Counted from the stretch's first letter, positions 9,111 through 18,021 are shown. The stretch: DNA of 64,000 nt from Microbacterium sp. LWH13-1.2 (GCF_038397735.1 NZ_CP151635.1:682001-746000), one strand, 5' to 3'. Notes: generated by a model not told the origin, from the sequence alone. Numbers and translations: made by a program.

Positions 9111-9266
9111 TCAGACTTTCGCGTTCTGACGCGGGATGTGGACCTGCGTGATGATCAGCAGGATCGCTGCGGTGATCGGGATCGACACCGGAGCGCCGAG
9201 CAGGGCCTCGCCGATGAGCGCCCCGATGATGAGGGGTGACTCCTCAGGCACGCTCGCATCGCTCAC
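9111..9266 (-). CDS. 51-aa single-helix membrane peptide
   Basis: Small ORF from a GTG at 9266, translating to a short acidic N-terminus (SDASVPEESP), a strongly hydrophobic middle of about 30 residues (LIIGALIGEALLGAPVSIPI then TAAILLIITQV) and a basic tail HIPRQNAKV. It ends 14 bp before the 490-aa membrane-protein gene on the same strand, so it looks like the first gene of that operon. The ribosome site is weak (GAGAG 8-10 nt upstream). Hydrophobic profile, spacing and codon use support it as real. Function unknown. Confidence 0.6.
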   Translation of the reverse strand: MSDASVPEESPLIIGALIGEALLGAPVSIPITAAILLIITQVHIPRQNAKV

Positions 9267-9329
9267 GGTGCCACTCTCGGGCTCAGGGCGTACGGCCGCG
9301 TCACCCTTTCAGGGGGATATACCGCGGCG

Positions 9330-11900
9330 TCAGATCAGTCCGAGATCCTGAGCGCGCGCGACGGCGGAGTTGCGGTTGGGAACCGCCAGCTTTCGGTAGA
9401 TGTGAGCCATGTGGGTCTTGATCGTGTTGGGCGACACGTAGCAGCGGGCAGCGAGCTCGATGTTGGTCATCCGGGTCGGCAGGTACGCGAGTATCTCGAG
9501 TTCGCGATCCGTGAGCTGCTCGGCCAGCTCGGGCGAGGATGCGCGGGCGCGACGGAGCAGGCTCACCCGTTCCAGCACGGTGGCGCGGAACGGCGTCGGG
9601 GTGCCGGGGAGGTCGGCGATCAGACGCGTGACTTCGGGGCCCGCGCGCACGAAGACGGCGACCAGATCGTGCTGTGAGGCCAGTTCGAGGGCCCTGTGCA
9701 TGGCGTCCGCGCCCCCGCCCGCGCCGCCCTCTCGGTCGTCGAGCCAGGAGCGGAGGATGAGCTGCTCCACGCCGGCGCGAGGCACCGACTCAGGCGGCTC
9801 CGGGGAGGCAGCATCGAGGTGGGCGCGAGCGAGGTCGAGACGGTTGCGGGTGAGTGCGGCGGCGGTCGCCTCGAACACCAGAGGCGACCAGCGTCCTGCC
9901 GACGGATGACGCAATCCACCGTTCGACGCATGCGCGAGGCGCAGCGCGCGAGCCTCCTCGGCTTCGAGCGCCTCCGCGACGATCGGCGGCGGCGTCGACG
10001 GAAGAGGATCGACCGGGTCGACGACGTCTCCCTCGCTGAGAACCCTCGTGAGGTGCGCGATCCACATGAGCTGAGTGCGGTGGTTCGCGACGGCGCGGAG
10101 CGCACCCTCGTGCAGGGGTGTGGCGGCGGCGGACGGGGTGCCCCGCTCGATCGATGCGAGCGCCGCCGCGAGGAAGGCATCCGCGGGCGACGGATGTGCG
10201 AGCAGCCCGGTCTCGGCGGCCAGGTCCAGTGCTTCCTCCGAGAATGCCGTGGCGACGCGCAGCCGTCCTGCCCACGCCTCCAGCAGCGCGAGCGAGCCGA
10301 GGAGATGGATGCGGTACAGGCTGTACTGGGCGCCCGGCTCGGCGAGCGCCTCGTCGAATCGTCGTCGCGCCGCGGCGAGATCGCCGGCGAGGAAGAGCGC
10401 GCGGCCCGCCGAAGTCAGCGAACTCGTGCGCAGCAGGTGCGGGTGGGTGAGGCCCAGCAGCTCGGGTGGGTGCAGATCCGGATGCTCGCGGAGCAGCACT
10501 GCAGCCGATTCGGCAGCCTGCAGTGCGACGCGGGGATCAGACCGGAACTGCACCCGCGCGGCGAGATACGTGTGGATGATCGCCGATCGGTCCGGCGTGA
10601 GAGTCGGCCGATCGGCCTGTTCGCGCAGCACGTCCTCGGCTCGGGCCGCGTCTCCGTTCATCATCAGCAGCATCCCGCGCAGGATCTCGACGTCAGGTCG
10701 GGTCGCACGGAACTCTGCCGGCAACGCATCGAGCCACCGGCTGACAGACACGGTGTCGTTGCGTTCGAGCACCTCGCGGCCGTGTCCGGAGATGACGGTC
10801 GCCGCCCGGTCCCACGATCCGGCCCCGAGGAGGTAGTCGATGGCAGAAGGCGCATCGCCCCGGGCGAGGTGCCAATCGGCCGCGGCCCTGCGGATCTCGG
10901 TCGCAGCTCCCGGGTGCTCGGCCTTCAACCGGTAGCGCAGGAGCTCTCGGAACATCGGGTGGAAGCGGAACCACTCCCGATTCCGATCGAGTGCGACGAG
11001 GAACATCGACTCTCTCTCGAGCTCCTCGAAGAGCGACGTCGAGTCGTCGACGGAGAGGATCGACTCGACGAGTTCTGCGGACATCCGGTCGAGGACCGAC
11101 AGGCGCAGCAGCAGCGATCGGCGCTCGGGAGGCTGCTGGGCCAGAGCCTGTTCGCTCAGATACTCGGAGATGAGGCGATCGGTGCCGCGCAGCTCCCTCG
11201 CGAACTGCTCCGGATCAGCTTCGCTGCGCAGACCGAGACCGGTCAGCACCACGCCGGCGGCCCACCCCTCGGTGCGCTCCATGACCGCTGAGAGAGTGCG
11301 GGGGCTGACGGGAGCGCCGATGATCCGTTCGAGCAGCGTCGCACTCGCGGCCTCATCGAGCGCAAGGTCGCTCTGTCGCAGCTCGATCAGCGAGTGGCTC
11401 AGCCGGTGACGCCCCCAGCCGAGGCCGTAGTCGATACGTGACGAGAAGATGAGGTGGGTGTGCTCGGGAACGTTGTCGGCGAGCCACCAGAGGTCTGGCA
11501 GCAGCGGCGACCCGGCGAGGTGCTGCAGGTCGTCGAGCACGAGCACGACGGGGGGATGCTCGCGGAAGACGCCGACGAGAGACTCGAGGACAGGACGCCC
11601 CAAGGCGCGCGCGTTGACGGCATGGGGCCGTCCGAGGTCTCTCGTCCCGCGGCCGGGGGGCAGCACCGCGCTCAGCAGGTGATCGAGGAGGCGGCGCGGA
11701 TCGCTGTCGGCCTGCTCCAGCCCGATCCAGATGACACGCACGTCGGGGTGCGATGCCGCCCACTGCGACAGCAGCACCGTCTTGCCGGAGCCGGCCGGGG
11801 CGACGACGACGCTGAGGGGCGCGTTCAGCGTCGCGTCGAGTCGGCTACGCAATCGTGGTCGCTCGACGGCGTGGGCCGGCGGGGGAGGTATGGCTGTCAT
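9330..11900 (-). CDS. LuxR family regulator, MalT/LAL type
   Basis: Large ATP-dependent transcription activator of 856 aa. Near residue 35 is a Walker A, APAGSGKTVLLS, and near residue 125 a Walker B-like VVLVLDDLQHL, together a STAND-type ATPase. A long helical TPR-like middle follows. The C-terminal LuxR helix-turn-helix reads LTDRELEILAYLPTRMTNIE then SPNTIKTHMAHIYRKL. I chose the ATG at 11900 because the product then begins MTAIPPPP before the conserved ERPRLRSRL; an upstream ATG at 11942 is possible. It lies 64 bp upstream of the micropeptide operon on the same strand and is a candidate regulator of it. Confidence 0.9.
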   Translation of the reverse strand: MTAIPPPPAHAVERPRLRSRLDATLNAPLSVVVAPAGSGKTVLLSQWAASHPDVRVIWIGLEQADSDPRRLLDHLLSAVLPPGRGTRDLGRPHAVNARALGRPVLESLVGVFREHPPVVLVLDDLQHLAGSPLLPDLWWLADNVPEHTHLIFSSRIDYGLGWGRHRLSHSLIELRQSDLALDEAASATLLERIIGAPVSPRTLSAVMERTEGWAAGVVLTGLGLRSEADPEQFARELRGTDRLISEYLSEQALAQQPPERRSLLLRLSVLDRMSAELVESILSVDDSTSLFEELERESMFLVALDRNREWFRFHPMFRELLRYRLKAEHPGAATEIRRAAADWHLARGDAPSAIDYLLGAGSWDRAATVISGHGREVLERNDTVSVSRWLDALPAEFRATRPDVEILRGMLLMMNGDAARAEDVLREQADRPTLTPDRSAIIHTYLAARVQFRSDPRVALQAAESAAVLLREHPDLHPPELLGLTHPHLLRTSSLTSAGRALFLAGDLAAARRRFDEALAEPGAQYSLYRIHLLGSLALLEAWAGRLRVATAFSEEALDLAAETGLLAHPSPADAFLAAALASIERGTPSAAATPLHEGALRAVANHRTQLMWIAHLTRVLSEGDVVDPVDPLPSTPPPIVAEALEAEEARALRLAHASNGGLRHPSAGRWSPLVFEATAAALTRNRLDLARAHLDAASPEPPESVPRAGVEQLILRSWLDDREGGAGGGADAMHRALELASQHDLVAVFVRAGPEVTRLIADLPGTPTPFRATVLERVSLLRRARASSPELAEQLTDRELEILAYLPTRMTNIELAARCYVSPNTIKTHMAHIYRKLAVPNRNSAVARAQDLGLI

Positions 11901-12055
11901 CGGCGATTCCGCTGTCAGTATGGCAGGGCGCGGTCGCATCATCCACAGCCGGTTCAGATCATCCGCAGAGGATGAGGACGGCTCCGATGCGCGCGTGCAT
12001 CATGGGACGATCGCGCTCGCGCCGATGTTGCTCGTGCTCCAGAGAGGCTGTCGTC

Positions 12056-12313
12056 ATGACCCGGGTCTTCGAAGTGCTCGTCCGAGGACGGATGAGCCCG
12101 CAGCTCGCACAGGCGCTGGACGGCTTCACGGTGCAGGACAGACCAGGCGGACTCACGAGCATCCTCGGACCGGTCGACGATCAGCCGCGCCTGCTGGGTC
12201 TTCTCGGAGCCTTCGACGACCTCCACATCGAGGTCATCTCGGTGAATCCCGTCCCCGCGGTGCAGGACGCGTCACCCGCGCAGGGTGACGCGGGCGCATC
12301 CGCACGTGGCTAG
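12056..12313 (+). CDS. Small protein of unknown function (85 aa)
   Basis: Starts at an ATG with AGAGG about 9 nt upstream and runs to TAG. The product (MTRVFEVLVRGRMSPQLAQA...) is soluble, with alternating strands and helices. The end (QDASPAQGDAGASARG) looks like a disordered tail. It is divergent from the LuxR-type regulator with about 155 bp between starts. No family recognised. Confidence 0.65.
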   Translation: MTRVFEVLVRGRMSPQLAQALDGFTVQDRPGGLTSILGPVDDQPRLLGLLGAFDDLHIEVISVNPVPAVQDASPAQGDAGASARG

Positions 12314-12357
12314 CTTCGGAGCTGGTACTCACCACCTCCGACCGAAAGGCATCGCGC

Positions 12358-12735
12358 ATGTCCATCTGGGATCTCGTGGCCTGGTTCTTCTGGGCCTTCG
12401 TCTTCATCTCGTACCTCATGGTCGTCTTCACGATCATCGGCGACATCTTCCGAGACAGCTCTCTGAACGGCTGGCTGAAGGCGGTGTGGATCATCTTCCT
12501 CGTCTTCCTCCCGTTCCTGACATCACTCGTGTATCTCATCGCCCGCGGGCAGGGGATGGCGCAGCGGCGCGGCGAGCAGATCGCCGAACTGCACGCCGCT
12601 CAGACCGCCTACATCCGGGAGACCGCGGGGTCTTCTCCGGCCGACGACATCACGAAGGCACGAGGACTTCTCGATTCGGGCGTGATCACCCAGGCCGAGT
12701 TCGAGACGCTCAAGGCGAAGGCGCTCGCGTCCTAG
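12358..12735 (+). CDS. Small membrane protein with PLDc_N-like helices and SHOCT domain
   Basis: 125 aa. Two hydrophobic helices (about residues 5-30 and 40-60, around IARGQGMAQR) resemble the N-terminal membrane anchor of phospholipase D-like families. The C-terminal 30 residues (DITKARGLLDSGVITQAEFE) are a SHOCT domain, a short oligomerisation or modulator motif. The start follows CCGAAAGGC. Such proteins are common in actinobacteria, with no defined role. Confidence 0.82.
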   Translation: MSIWDLVAWFFWAFVFISYLMVVFTIIGDIFRDSSLNGWLKAVWIIFLVFLPFLTSLVYLIARGQGMAQRRGEQIAELHAAQTAYIRETAGSSPADDITKARGLLDSGVITQAEFETLKAKALAS

Positions 12736-12872
12736 CCGATCCGGGGAGCGGCCGACGGGCGGAGGACGTCCGTCGACCACCTGGACGGGCGAGCCGAGTC
12801 ACCCGAGAAGTGTGATGACCCCGTCGGGAGTCCGAGGCAAGCTGGAGGCCGACGAAGGGCGGGAGGCCGGGC

Positions 12873-13958
12873 ATGACCGAACTGACCATAGGCATGATGA
12901 CGGATGATGCGGAGACGTCCGTGCAGCTGGACGCACGCCGCTTCAACCGGCACACGTTCTGGTGCGGCCAGAGCGGCAGCGGCAAGACATACGCGCTCGG
13001 CGTCGTGCTCGAGCAGCTCCTGCTGCACACCGAACTGCCGATGCTCATCCTTGATCCGAATGCCGACTTCGTGAGGCTGGCGGAGACGAGAGCGGGCGCT
13101 TCGACCGAGCATGCGGCCGCCATCGCGCAGACCGACATCCGCGTGTTCCGATCGGGTCACGGAGAGGGCGACAAGCTGCACGCCCGATACATCGATCTGT
13201 CTCCGGCCGCCAAGGCCGCGGTTCTGCAGATCGACCCGATCGCCGATGCCGAGGAGTACAACGTCCTGCTCCACTGGCCCGTCAGCACCACGGACTTCGA
13301 CGCCGACGACATGCTGAGACAGTTCCGCGCGACAGGAGACCCGGCGCATATCCGGCTCGCGAATCGCATGGAGAACCTGCAGGTGCTCGAGTGGGACCTC
13401 TGGTCCAGAGGAGCCGGATCCGTCGTCGATGTGATCGCTGAACGGCCGAGGGCCACCGTCCTCGACCTCGGGGGATTCGACCACCCTGCGGAGCCGAAGG
13501 TGGCAGCGCTCGCCGTGCTCGAGGCGCTGTGGATGCAGCGAGAGAGCCGTCGGCCGCTCCTCATCGTGATCGACGAGGCGCACAACCTCTGCTCACCCGA
13601 GCCGCGCACCGCCGTCGAGAAGGCTGTCACCGAGAGGCTCGTGCAGATCGCGGCGGAGGGACGCAAGTTCGGTCTCTGGCTCTTCCTGTCGACGCAGCGG
13701 CCCACCAAGATCCACCCCAACGTGCTCTCGCAGTGCGACAACCTCGGCCTCATGCGCGTGAACGCCCCGAGGGACATCGCCGAGCTGGCCGACGTGTTCG
13801 GCTTCGTGGGAGAGGACGACATCCGCCGGGCCCAGGGATTCGCTCAGGGGCAGGCGCTGTTCGCCGGTGGCTTCATCGCGCAGCCGACGTTCGCGCAGAT
13901 GGGGGAGCGGCTGACCGAGGAAGCGGGCGCAGACGTGCGAGTACCGCTGCGCTCGTGA
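12873..13958 (+). CDS. HerA/DUF87-like P-loop ATPase
   Basis: 361-aa ATP-binding protein. Walker A is WCGQSGSGKTYALGVVLEQL near residue 35. Near residue 230 is Walker B LLIVIDEAHNLCS, followed by the sensor-like LWLFLSTQRPTKIHPNVLSQ. This is the layout of HerA/VirD4-like DNA-translocating ATPases (helicase HerA, DUF87). No NurA nuclease or defence partner is adjacent; neighbours are small membrane proteins. DNA pumping is inferred from family; role here is unknown. It ends 16 bp before the convergent membrane gene. Confidence 0.85.
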   Translation: MTELTIGMMTDDAETSVQLDARRFNRHTFWCGQSGSGKTYALGVVLEQLLLHTELPMLILDPNADFVRLAETRAGASTEHAAAIAQTDIRVFRSGHGEGDKLHARYIDLSPAAKAAVLQIDPIADAEEYNVLLHWPVSTTDFDADDMLRQFRATGDPAHIRLANRMENLQVLEWDLWSRGAGSVVDVIAERPRATVLDLGGFDHPAEPKVAALAVLEALWMQRESRRPLLIVIDEAHNLCSPEPRTAVEKAVTERLVQIAAEGRKFGLWLFLSTQRPTKIHPNVLSQCDNLGLMRVNAPRDIAELADVFGFVGEDDIRRAQGFAQGQALFAGGFIAQPTFAQMGERLTEEAGADVRVPLRS

Positions 13959-13974
13959 CCGAGTGATCCGCGGT

Positions 13975-14334
13975 TCAGCGCCAGATGACTGCGATGCCGG
14001 CGTTGAGCGCCGTCAGGATGCCGACCAGCCAGAACATCGCGACGGGCACGGATCCGGACTTGCGCTGCCTCGAGGCGCCGATGCCGAGAAGCGCGCCGAT
14101 CGCGAGCAGCACCACGAGCTTCGTGCCGATCTTGGCGTAGTTCATCTCGACGCCGTCGGGCAGACCCCACGGAGCGGCGAGGGCGAGACCTGCGACCGCG
14201 GCGATCGTCATGCCGATGCTCATCAGCCGGGTGAACTCGCGCTTTCCGCCGAACGCCTGCACCGCCCAGGCCCCGAACAGCACGGCGAAGCCGATGAGGT
14301 GGACGAACAGAACGACGTGGCGCAGAGTCTCCAT
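13975..14334 (-). CDS. Small integral membrane protein (119 aa)
   Basis: Four hydrophobic helices are visible from METLRHVVLFVHLIGFAVLF to the terminal IAVIWR. The ATG at 14334 is chosen because the product then starts directly at the first helix and GAGGG lies just upstream. It is 55 bp downstream of ribH on the same strand and could be read with the riboflavin operon. No transporter motif (RibU or RibM) is recognised, so a role in flavin uptake is not supported. Confidence 0.75.
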   Translation of the reverse strand: METLRHVVLFVHLIGFAVLFGAWAVQAFGGKREFTRLMSIGMTIAAVAGLALAAPWGLPDGVEMNYAKIGTKLVVLLAIGALLGIGASRQRKSGSVPVAMFWLVGILTALNAGIAVIWR

Positions 14335-14389
14335 GCCCTCACGGTACGAGCACGCGGGGCGTGCGCGCCAGCAAGGGCAGGCTGACCTC

Positions 14390-14863
14390 TCAGCCGCGCA
14401 GCTCGCGCACGAGGAGGGCGGTGCGCAGCGCGGCATCCGCAGCCTCCGCACCCTTGTCCTCCTTCGATCCTTCGAGCCCTGCGCGGTCGAGGCCCTGCTT
14501 CTCGTCGTCGAGCGTCAGCACGCCGAAGCCGACAGGTTTGCCCGCATCGAGCGAGACGCGGGTCAGTCCGTCGGTCGTCGCGGCCGAGACGTACTCGAAG
14601 TGCGGGGTGCCGCCTCGGATGATCACGCCGAGGGCCACCACGGCGTCGGCGCCGCCGGCGAACGCCGCCTGCGCGGCGAGGGCCAGCTCGAACGAACCGG
14701 GCACGCGCACGAGTCGGTAGGCGGCGTCGGCGTCGTCGAGGACGCGCTGCGCACCGGCGATCAGGCCGTCGGTGATCACGTCATGCCACGTGCCGGCCAC
14801 GATGACGACCTTCAATCCGCGTCCGTCGATCTTCTCGGTCTTGGGTGCTCCTGCGCCGCTCAT
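14390..14863 (-). CDS. ribH: 6,7-dimethyl-8-ribityllumazine synthase
   Basis: Condenses 5-amino-6-ribitylamino-uracil with 3,4-dihydroxy-2-butanone 4-phosphate to lumazine, the penultimate riboflavin step; cytosolic, usually an icosahedral or pentameric assembly. 157 aa, typical length. Family blocks: VIVAGTWHDVI, VPGSFELALAAQ, VVALGVIIRGGTPHFEYVS and GVLTLDDEKQGLDRAG. It overlaps the ribBA stop by 4 nt (ATGA), last of the four core rib genes. Confidence 0.97.
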   Translation of the reverse strand: MSGAGAPKTEKIDGRGLKVVIVAGTWHDVITDGLIAGAQRVLDDADAAYRLVRVPGSFELALAAQAAFAGGADAVVALGVIIRGGTPHFEYVSAATTDGLTRVSLDAGKPVGFGVLTLDDEKQGLDRAGLEGSKEDKGAEAADAALRTALLVRELRG

Positions 14864-16128
14864 GTGTGGTCCTTCTTTCCGTCGGCGAGAGCCTCTGCGA
14901 GCTCCGCCTCTCCGATGATGTGACCCATCCGGTCACGTTTGGTCTCGAGGTACTGGTGGTTGTTCGGTCCGACGCCGACGATCAGCGGGACCTGCTCGAC
15001 GACGTCGAGCCCGAGGCCGCGCAGCTGGTTCACCTTGTCGGTGTTGTTCGTCAGCAGGCGCACCTTCGATACACCGAGGTCGGCGAGGATGCCGGCAGCC
15101 GCTGCGTAGTCGCGGGCATCGGCCGGCAGCCCGAGTGCGAGGTTGGCGTCGACCGTGTCGAGGCCTTCCTCCTGCAGGCTGTAGGCACGGAGCTTGTTGA
15201 TGAGGCCGATGCCTCGACCCTCGTGTCCGCGCATGTAGATGACGATGCCGCCGTCCTGCTCGATCGCGTCGAGAGCCGCATCGAGTTGAGGGCCGCACTC
15301 ACACTTCAGCGAGCCGAAGGCCTCGCCCGTCAGACACTCCGAGTGCACCCTCACGAGAGCGGTCTCGCCGGGCTCGCCCGAGACGACGGCGATGTGGTCA
15401 GTGCCGGTCACCCTGTCTTTGTACGCCAGGAAGCGGAACGTGCCGTGCGTGGTGGGCACGGTCGCATCCGCGCGGAGGCTCACGCGCCTGCTGGCGCGTT
15501 CAGGAGACCAGCCGGTGGGGTCGATCTCGTTGAGATGGGCGATGAGCTGTTCGATCGTGATGACCGGCACCCCATCGCGCGCGCCGAGCTCGATGAGTCC
15601 GGGAAGCCTCATCATGCTGCCGTCCTCGGCGACGACCTCGGCGATCGCGCCGACCGGGCGGAGTCCCGCGAGCTTCATCAGATCGACGGCAGCCTCGGTG
15701 TGACCGCTGCGTTCGCGGACTCCGCCGTCGACCGCACGGAGGGGGAGGACGTGTCCGGGGCGGATGATGCTGGTGGCCGTCGACGCAGGGTTCGCCAGGA
15801 CGTTCAGCGTGTGGGCGCGGTCGTGCGCACTGATGCCGGTGGTGACGCCCTCGGCCGCGTCGACGCTGACCGTGTACGCCGTCGAGCGCGCGTCCTCGGA
15901 GGCGGCGACCATCGGCTGCAGGTTCAGGTTGTCTGCGAGGTCGGCAGGCATCGGCGCGCAGATGAACCCGGACGACCAGCGGACGGTCCAGGCGACCCAC
16001 TCGGGGGTCGCGAGCTCGGCGGAGAGCACGACATCGCCCTCGTTCTCGCGGTTCTCGTCGTCGGCGACGAGCACGGGACGCCCAGCGCGGAGGGCCTCGA
16101 GGGCCTCGGGGATGGTGGAAAGGCTCAT
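14860..16128 (-). CDS. ribBA: Bifunctional 3,4-DHBP synthase / GTP cyclohydrolase II
   Basis: 422 aa with two catalytic halves. The N-terminal half (about 1-205) makes 3,4-dihydroxy-2-butanone 4-phosphate and shows the acidic DDENRENEGDVV loop and GHVLPLRA-type motif. The C-terminal half is GTP cyclohydrolase II with zinc ligands in SECLTGEAFGSLKCECG and the loop MRGHEGRGIGL. Start ATG at 16128 overlaps the ribE stop (ATGA). Together these supply both precursors of lumazine. The longer open frame upstream is a shadow over ribE. Confidence 0.96.
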   Translation of the reverse strand: MSLSTIPEALEALRAGRPVLVADDENRENEGDVVLSAELATPEWVAWTVRWSSGFICAPMPADLADNLNLQPMVAASEDARSTAYTVSVDAAEGVTTGISAHDRAHTLNVLANPASTATSIIRPGHVLPLRAVDGGVRERSGHTEAAVDLMKLAGLRPVGAIAEVVAEDGSMMRLPGLIELGARDGVPVITIEQLIAHLNEIDPTGWSPERASRRVSLRADATVPTTHGTFRFLAYKDRVTGTDHIAVVSGEPGETALVRVHSECLTGEAFGSLKCECGPQLDAALDAIEQDGGIVIYMRGHEGRGIGLINKLRAYSLQEEGLDTVDANLALGLPADARDYAAAAGILADLGVSKVRLLTNNTDKVNQLRGLGLDVVEQVPLIVGVGPNNHQYLETKRDRMGHIIGEAELAEALADGKKDHT

Positions 16129-16754
16129 CGTGAGCCTCCTTCCGGTGCTGCCCTGAACGCCAGCAGGCGTTCGACGTGACGGGCGAGGATGTCGGTCTCC
16201 AGGTTCACACGGTCGCCGACCGCGCGCGAGCCGAGGGTGGTGGCGGCGAGTGTCTCGGGGATCAGGGAGATCTCGAACCAGTGGCTCGCCGCATCCGCCG
16301 CGCTCACCGCGCTGACGGTGAGGGACGTGCCGTCGACCGAGATCGAGCCCTTGTCGACCACGAGCGGGGCGAGGTCGCCCGGCAGCGAGACGCGCAGCAC
16401 GCTCCACTGCTCGCCCGGCCGCACGTCGACGACACTGCCGACGCCGTCGACGTGTCCCTGCACGATGTGGCCGCCGAGGCGTGCGCCGACCGGCATCGCC
16501 TTCTCGATGTTCACGCGCGTCCCGACGGATGCTCCGCCGAGGGCTGCGACGTCGAGCGTCTGCTTCATCACGTCGGCGTCGAAGGTGTCGGCCGTCGTGC
16601 CCACGACCGTCAGGCAGACTCCCGAGACGGCGATCGACTCGCCGTGGATTGCGTCGGAGGCGGCCTTCGGTGCGCGCACGGTCAGTCGCCACCCGTCTCC
16701 TGAGGGCGAGATCGCGGTGATCTCGCCGATCTCCTCGATGATTCCGGTGAACAT
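16125..16754 (-). CDS. ribE: Riboflavin synthase alpha subunit
   Basis: Dismutates two lumazine molecules to riboflavin. 209 aa, starting MFTGIIEEIG, the invariant N-terminus of the family. Two lumazine-binding repeats are visible, each opening with a FTG/ARLGGHIVQGHVDG-type block and containing SIAVSGVCLTV or SISVDGTSLTV. The start overlaps the ribD stop by one base (TGATG), implying coupled translation. Second gene of the FMN-riboswitch operon. Confidence 0.96.
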   Translation of the reverse strand: MFTGIIEEIGEITAISPSGDGWRLTVRAPKAASDAIHGESIAVSGVCLTVVGTTADTFDADVMKQTLDVAALGGASVGTRVNIEKAMPVGARLGGHIVQGHVDGVGSVVDVRPGEQWSVLRVSLPGDLAPLVVDKGSISVDGTSLTVSAVSAADAASHWFEISLIPETLAATTLGSRAVGDRVNLETDILARHVERLLAFRAAPEGGSR

Positions 16755-17788
16755 CAGGCGACTCCTTCTTCGAGGTCGAGTGCAGGGGTGGCGATCGCGA
16801 GCAGGTCGGCGCCGAGAGGCACCCACTCCTCGACCGTGAGACGGCGGGCGGCGTCGATCGATGCGACGCCGATGTCTGTCAGCGCGAGCCGTTCGCCGCC
16901 GATCAGCACCGGGGCGATGTAGGCGAGCACCCGATCGACGAGGCCCTGGGCGATGAACGCACTCGCGAGTGTGGGGCCACCTTCGACGAACACGCTCTGG
17001 ATGCCGCGCGCGTGCAGATCTGCGAGCACGGTGTGCAGATCGTGCGTGTCGTAGAAGAGCGGCGTCTGCGGATGACGACGGATCGCGGCCGCGTCAGGGG
17101 TGGGCCGCGAGCCGATGACGACCGGGACCGGCTGCGTCTCGTACAGTGAGTCGCCGTCGCGCGCTGTCAGGGAGGGGTCGTCGGAGAGCACGGTGCCGGT
17201 GCCGACGACGATCGCATCCGCTGCGGCTCGACGTCGGTGCACGTCGGCGCGTGCCTCGGGCCCGGTGATCCACTGGCTGCTGCCGTCGGATGCCGCGGCG
17301 CGGCCGTCGAGCGACTGGGCCCACTTCACCGTGACGTGCGGGCGCCCCAGACGCTGCGCGGTGAGCCAGCCGTCGATGATCCCCTGAGCGACGTCGGCCT
17401 GCTCGCCCGAGTCGACGCTCACTCCCGCGGCACGGAGGCGGTCCGCGCCGCCGCCCGACACCGCGCCGGGGTCGTCGAGCGCGTAGACGACACGGGCCAC
17501 GCCCGCCTCGATGAGCGCGACCGCGCAGGGGCCGGTGCGGCCCGTGTGGTTGCAGGGCTCGAGGGTGACGATCGCGGTGGCCCCTCGCGCTGCCTCTGGC
17601 GCGAGCTTCGAGAGCGCGTCGACCTCGGCGTGCGGCGTTCCGGCACCGTGGTGCCATCCTTCGGCGAGGACCGTCCCGTCGGGGGAGAGGATGACGGCAC
17701 CGACCTGCGGGTTGACGCCCCGCGGGCCGAGGGCCGCGAGCTCGAGCGCACGGGTCATCGCCCGGCGCTCCGTCTCGTTCACTGCCAT
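16754..17788 (-). CDS. ribD: Bifunctional pyrimidine deaminase / reductase
   Basis: Catalyses two successive riboflavin steps, deamination and then side-chain reduction of the pyrimidine intermediate. 344 aa. The N-terminal deaminase has zinc motifs HAEVDAL and TLEPCNHTGRTGPCA. The C-terminal reductase contains VKWAQSLDGRAA and FVEGGPTLASAFI. The ATG at 17788 is chosen: GAGG lies upstream and the frame before it runs into the riboswitch. First gene of the operon, under FMN control. Confidence 0.95.
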   Translation of the reverse strand: MAVNETERRAMTRALELAALGPRGVNPQVGAVILSPDGTVLAEGWHHGAGTPHAEVDALSKLAPEAARGATAIVTLEPCNHTGRTGPCAVALIEAGVARVVYALDDPGAVSGGGADRLRAAGVSVDSGEQADVAQGIIDGWLTAQRLGRPHVTVKWAQSLDGRAAASDGSSQWITGPEARADVHRRRAAADAIVVGTGTVLSDDPSLTARDGDSLYETQPVPVVIGSRPTPDAAAIRRHPQTPLFYDTHDLHTVLADLHARGIQSVFVEGGPTLASAFIAQGLVDRVLAYIAPVLIGGERLALTDIGVASIDAARRLTVEEWVPLGADLLAIATPALDLEEGVA

Positions 17789-17863
17789 CCGTGGTCCTCT
17801 CTGAGGCTCCAGGGGATCTCCTCGAGGGGAGACACAGGCAGAACGCGCGCACGGCGGCGCACC

Positions 17864-18003
17864 GTGCTGCCTCCCTTCCGGACTAGCGAGGCTGCGCCTC
17901 GCACCACCGTCGGTCCCGGAATTCCACCGGATCGGCACCTCGGAGAACCGAGACGCTCGCGGACTGTCACCGCCGGTTCGGATTCTCACCGACCCCGGAG
18001 CAC
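17864..18003 (-). promoter_or_regulatory. FMN riboswitch (RFN element)
   Basis: The leader of the rib operon contains conserved RFN blocks in order on the minus strand: CGGGGTCGGTGAGAATCC, ACCGGCGGTGACAGTCCGCG, GATCCGGTGGAATTCCGG, ACCGACGGT and the closing AGTCCGGA before GGGAGG. The outer helix pairs GTGCT (18003-17999) with AGCAC (17868-17864). FMN binding should reduce ribD expression. The downstream GGAGATCCCCTGGAG segment could form a sequestering hairpin near the ribD ribosome site, suggesting translational or mixed control. Confidence 0.96.
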
Positions 18004-18015
18004 GTTGATGCTCTG

Positions 18016-18021
18016 AGTGTA
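18016..18021 (-). promoter_or_regulatory. Putative -10 box of the riboflavin operon
   Basis: TACACT on the minus strand lies about 12 bp before the first riboswitch base, fitting a transcription start just ahead of the RFN element. No convincing -35 hexamer is seen. Confidence 0.4.

Noticed and set aside
14860..16692. 610-aa RibBA with extended N-terminus
   Set aside because: The extension is Arg-rich, lies antisense-in-frame over ribE, and the ATG at 16128 gives the standard MSLSTI start and a 4-nt overlap.
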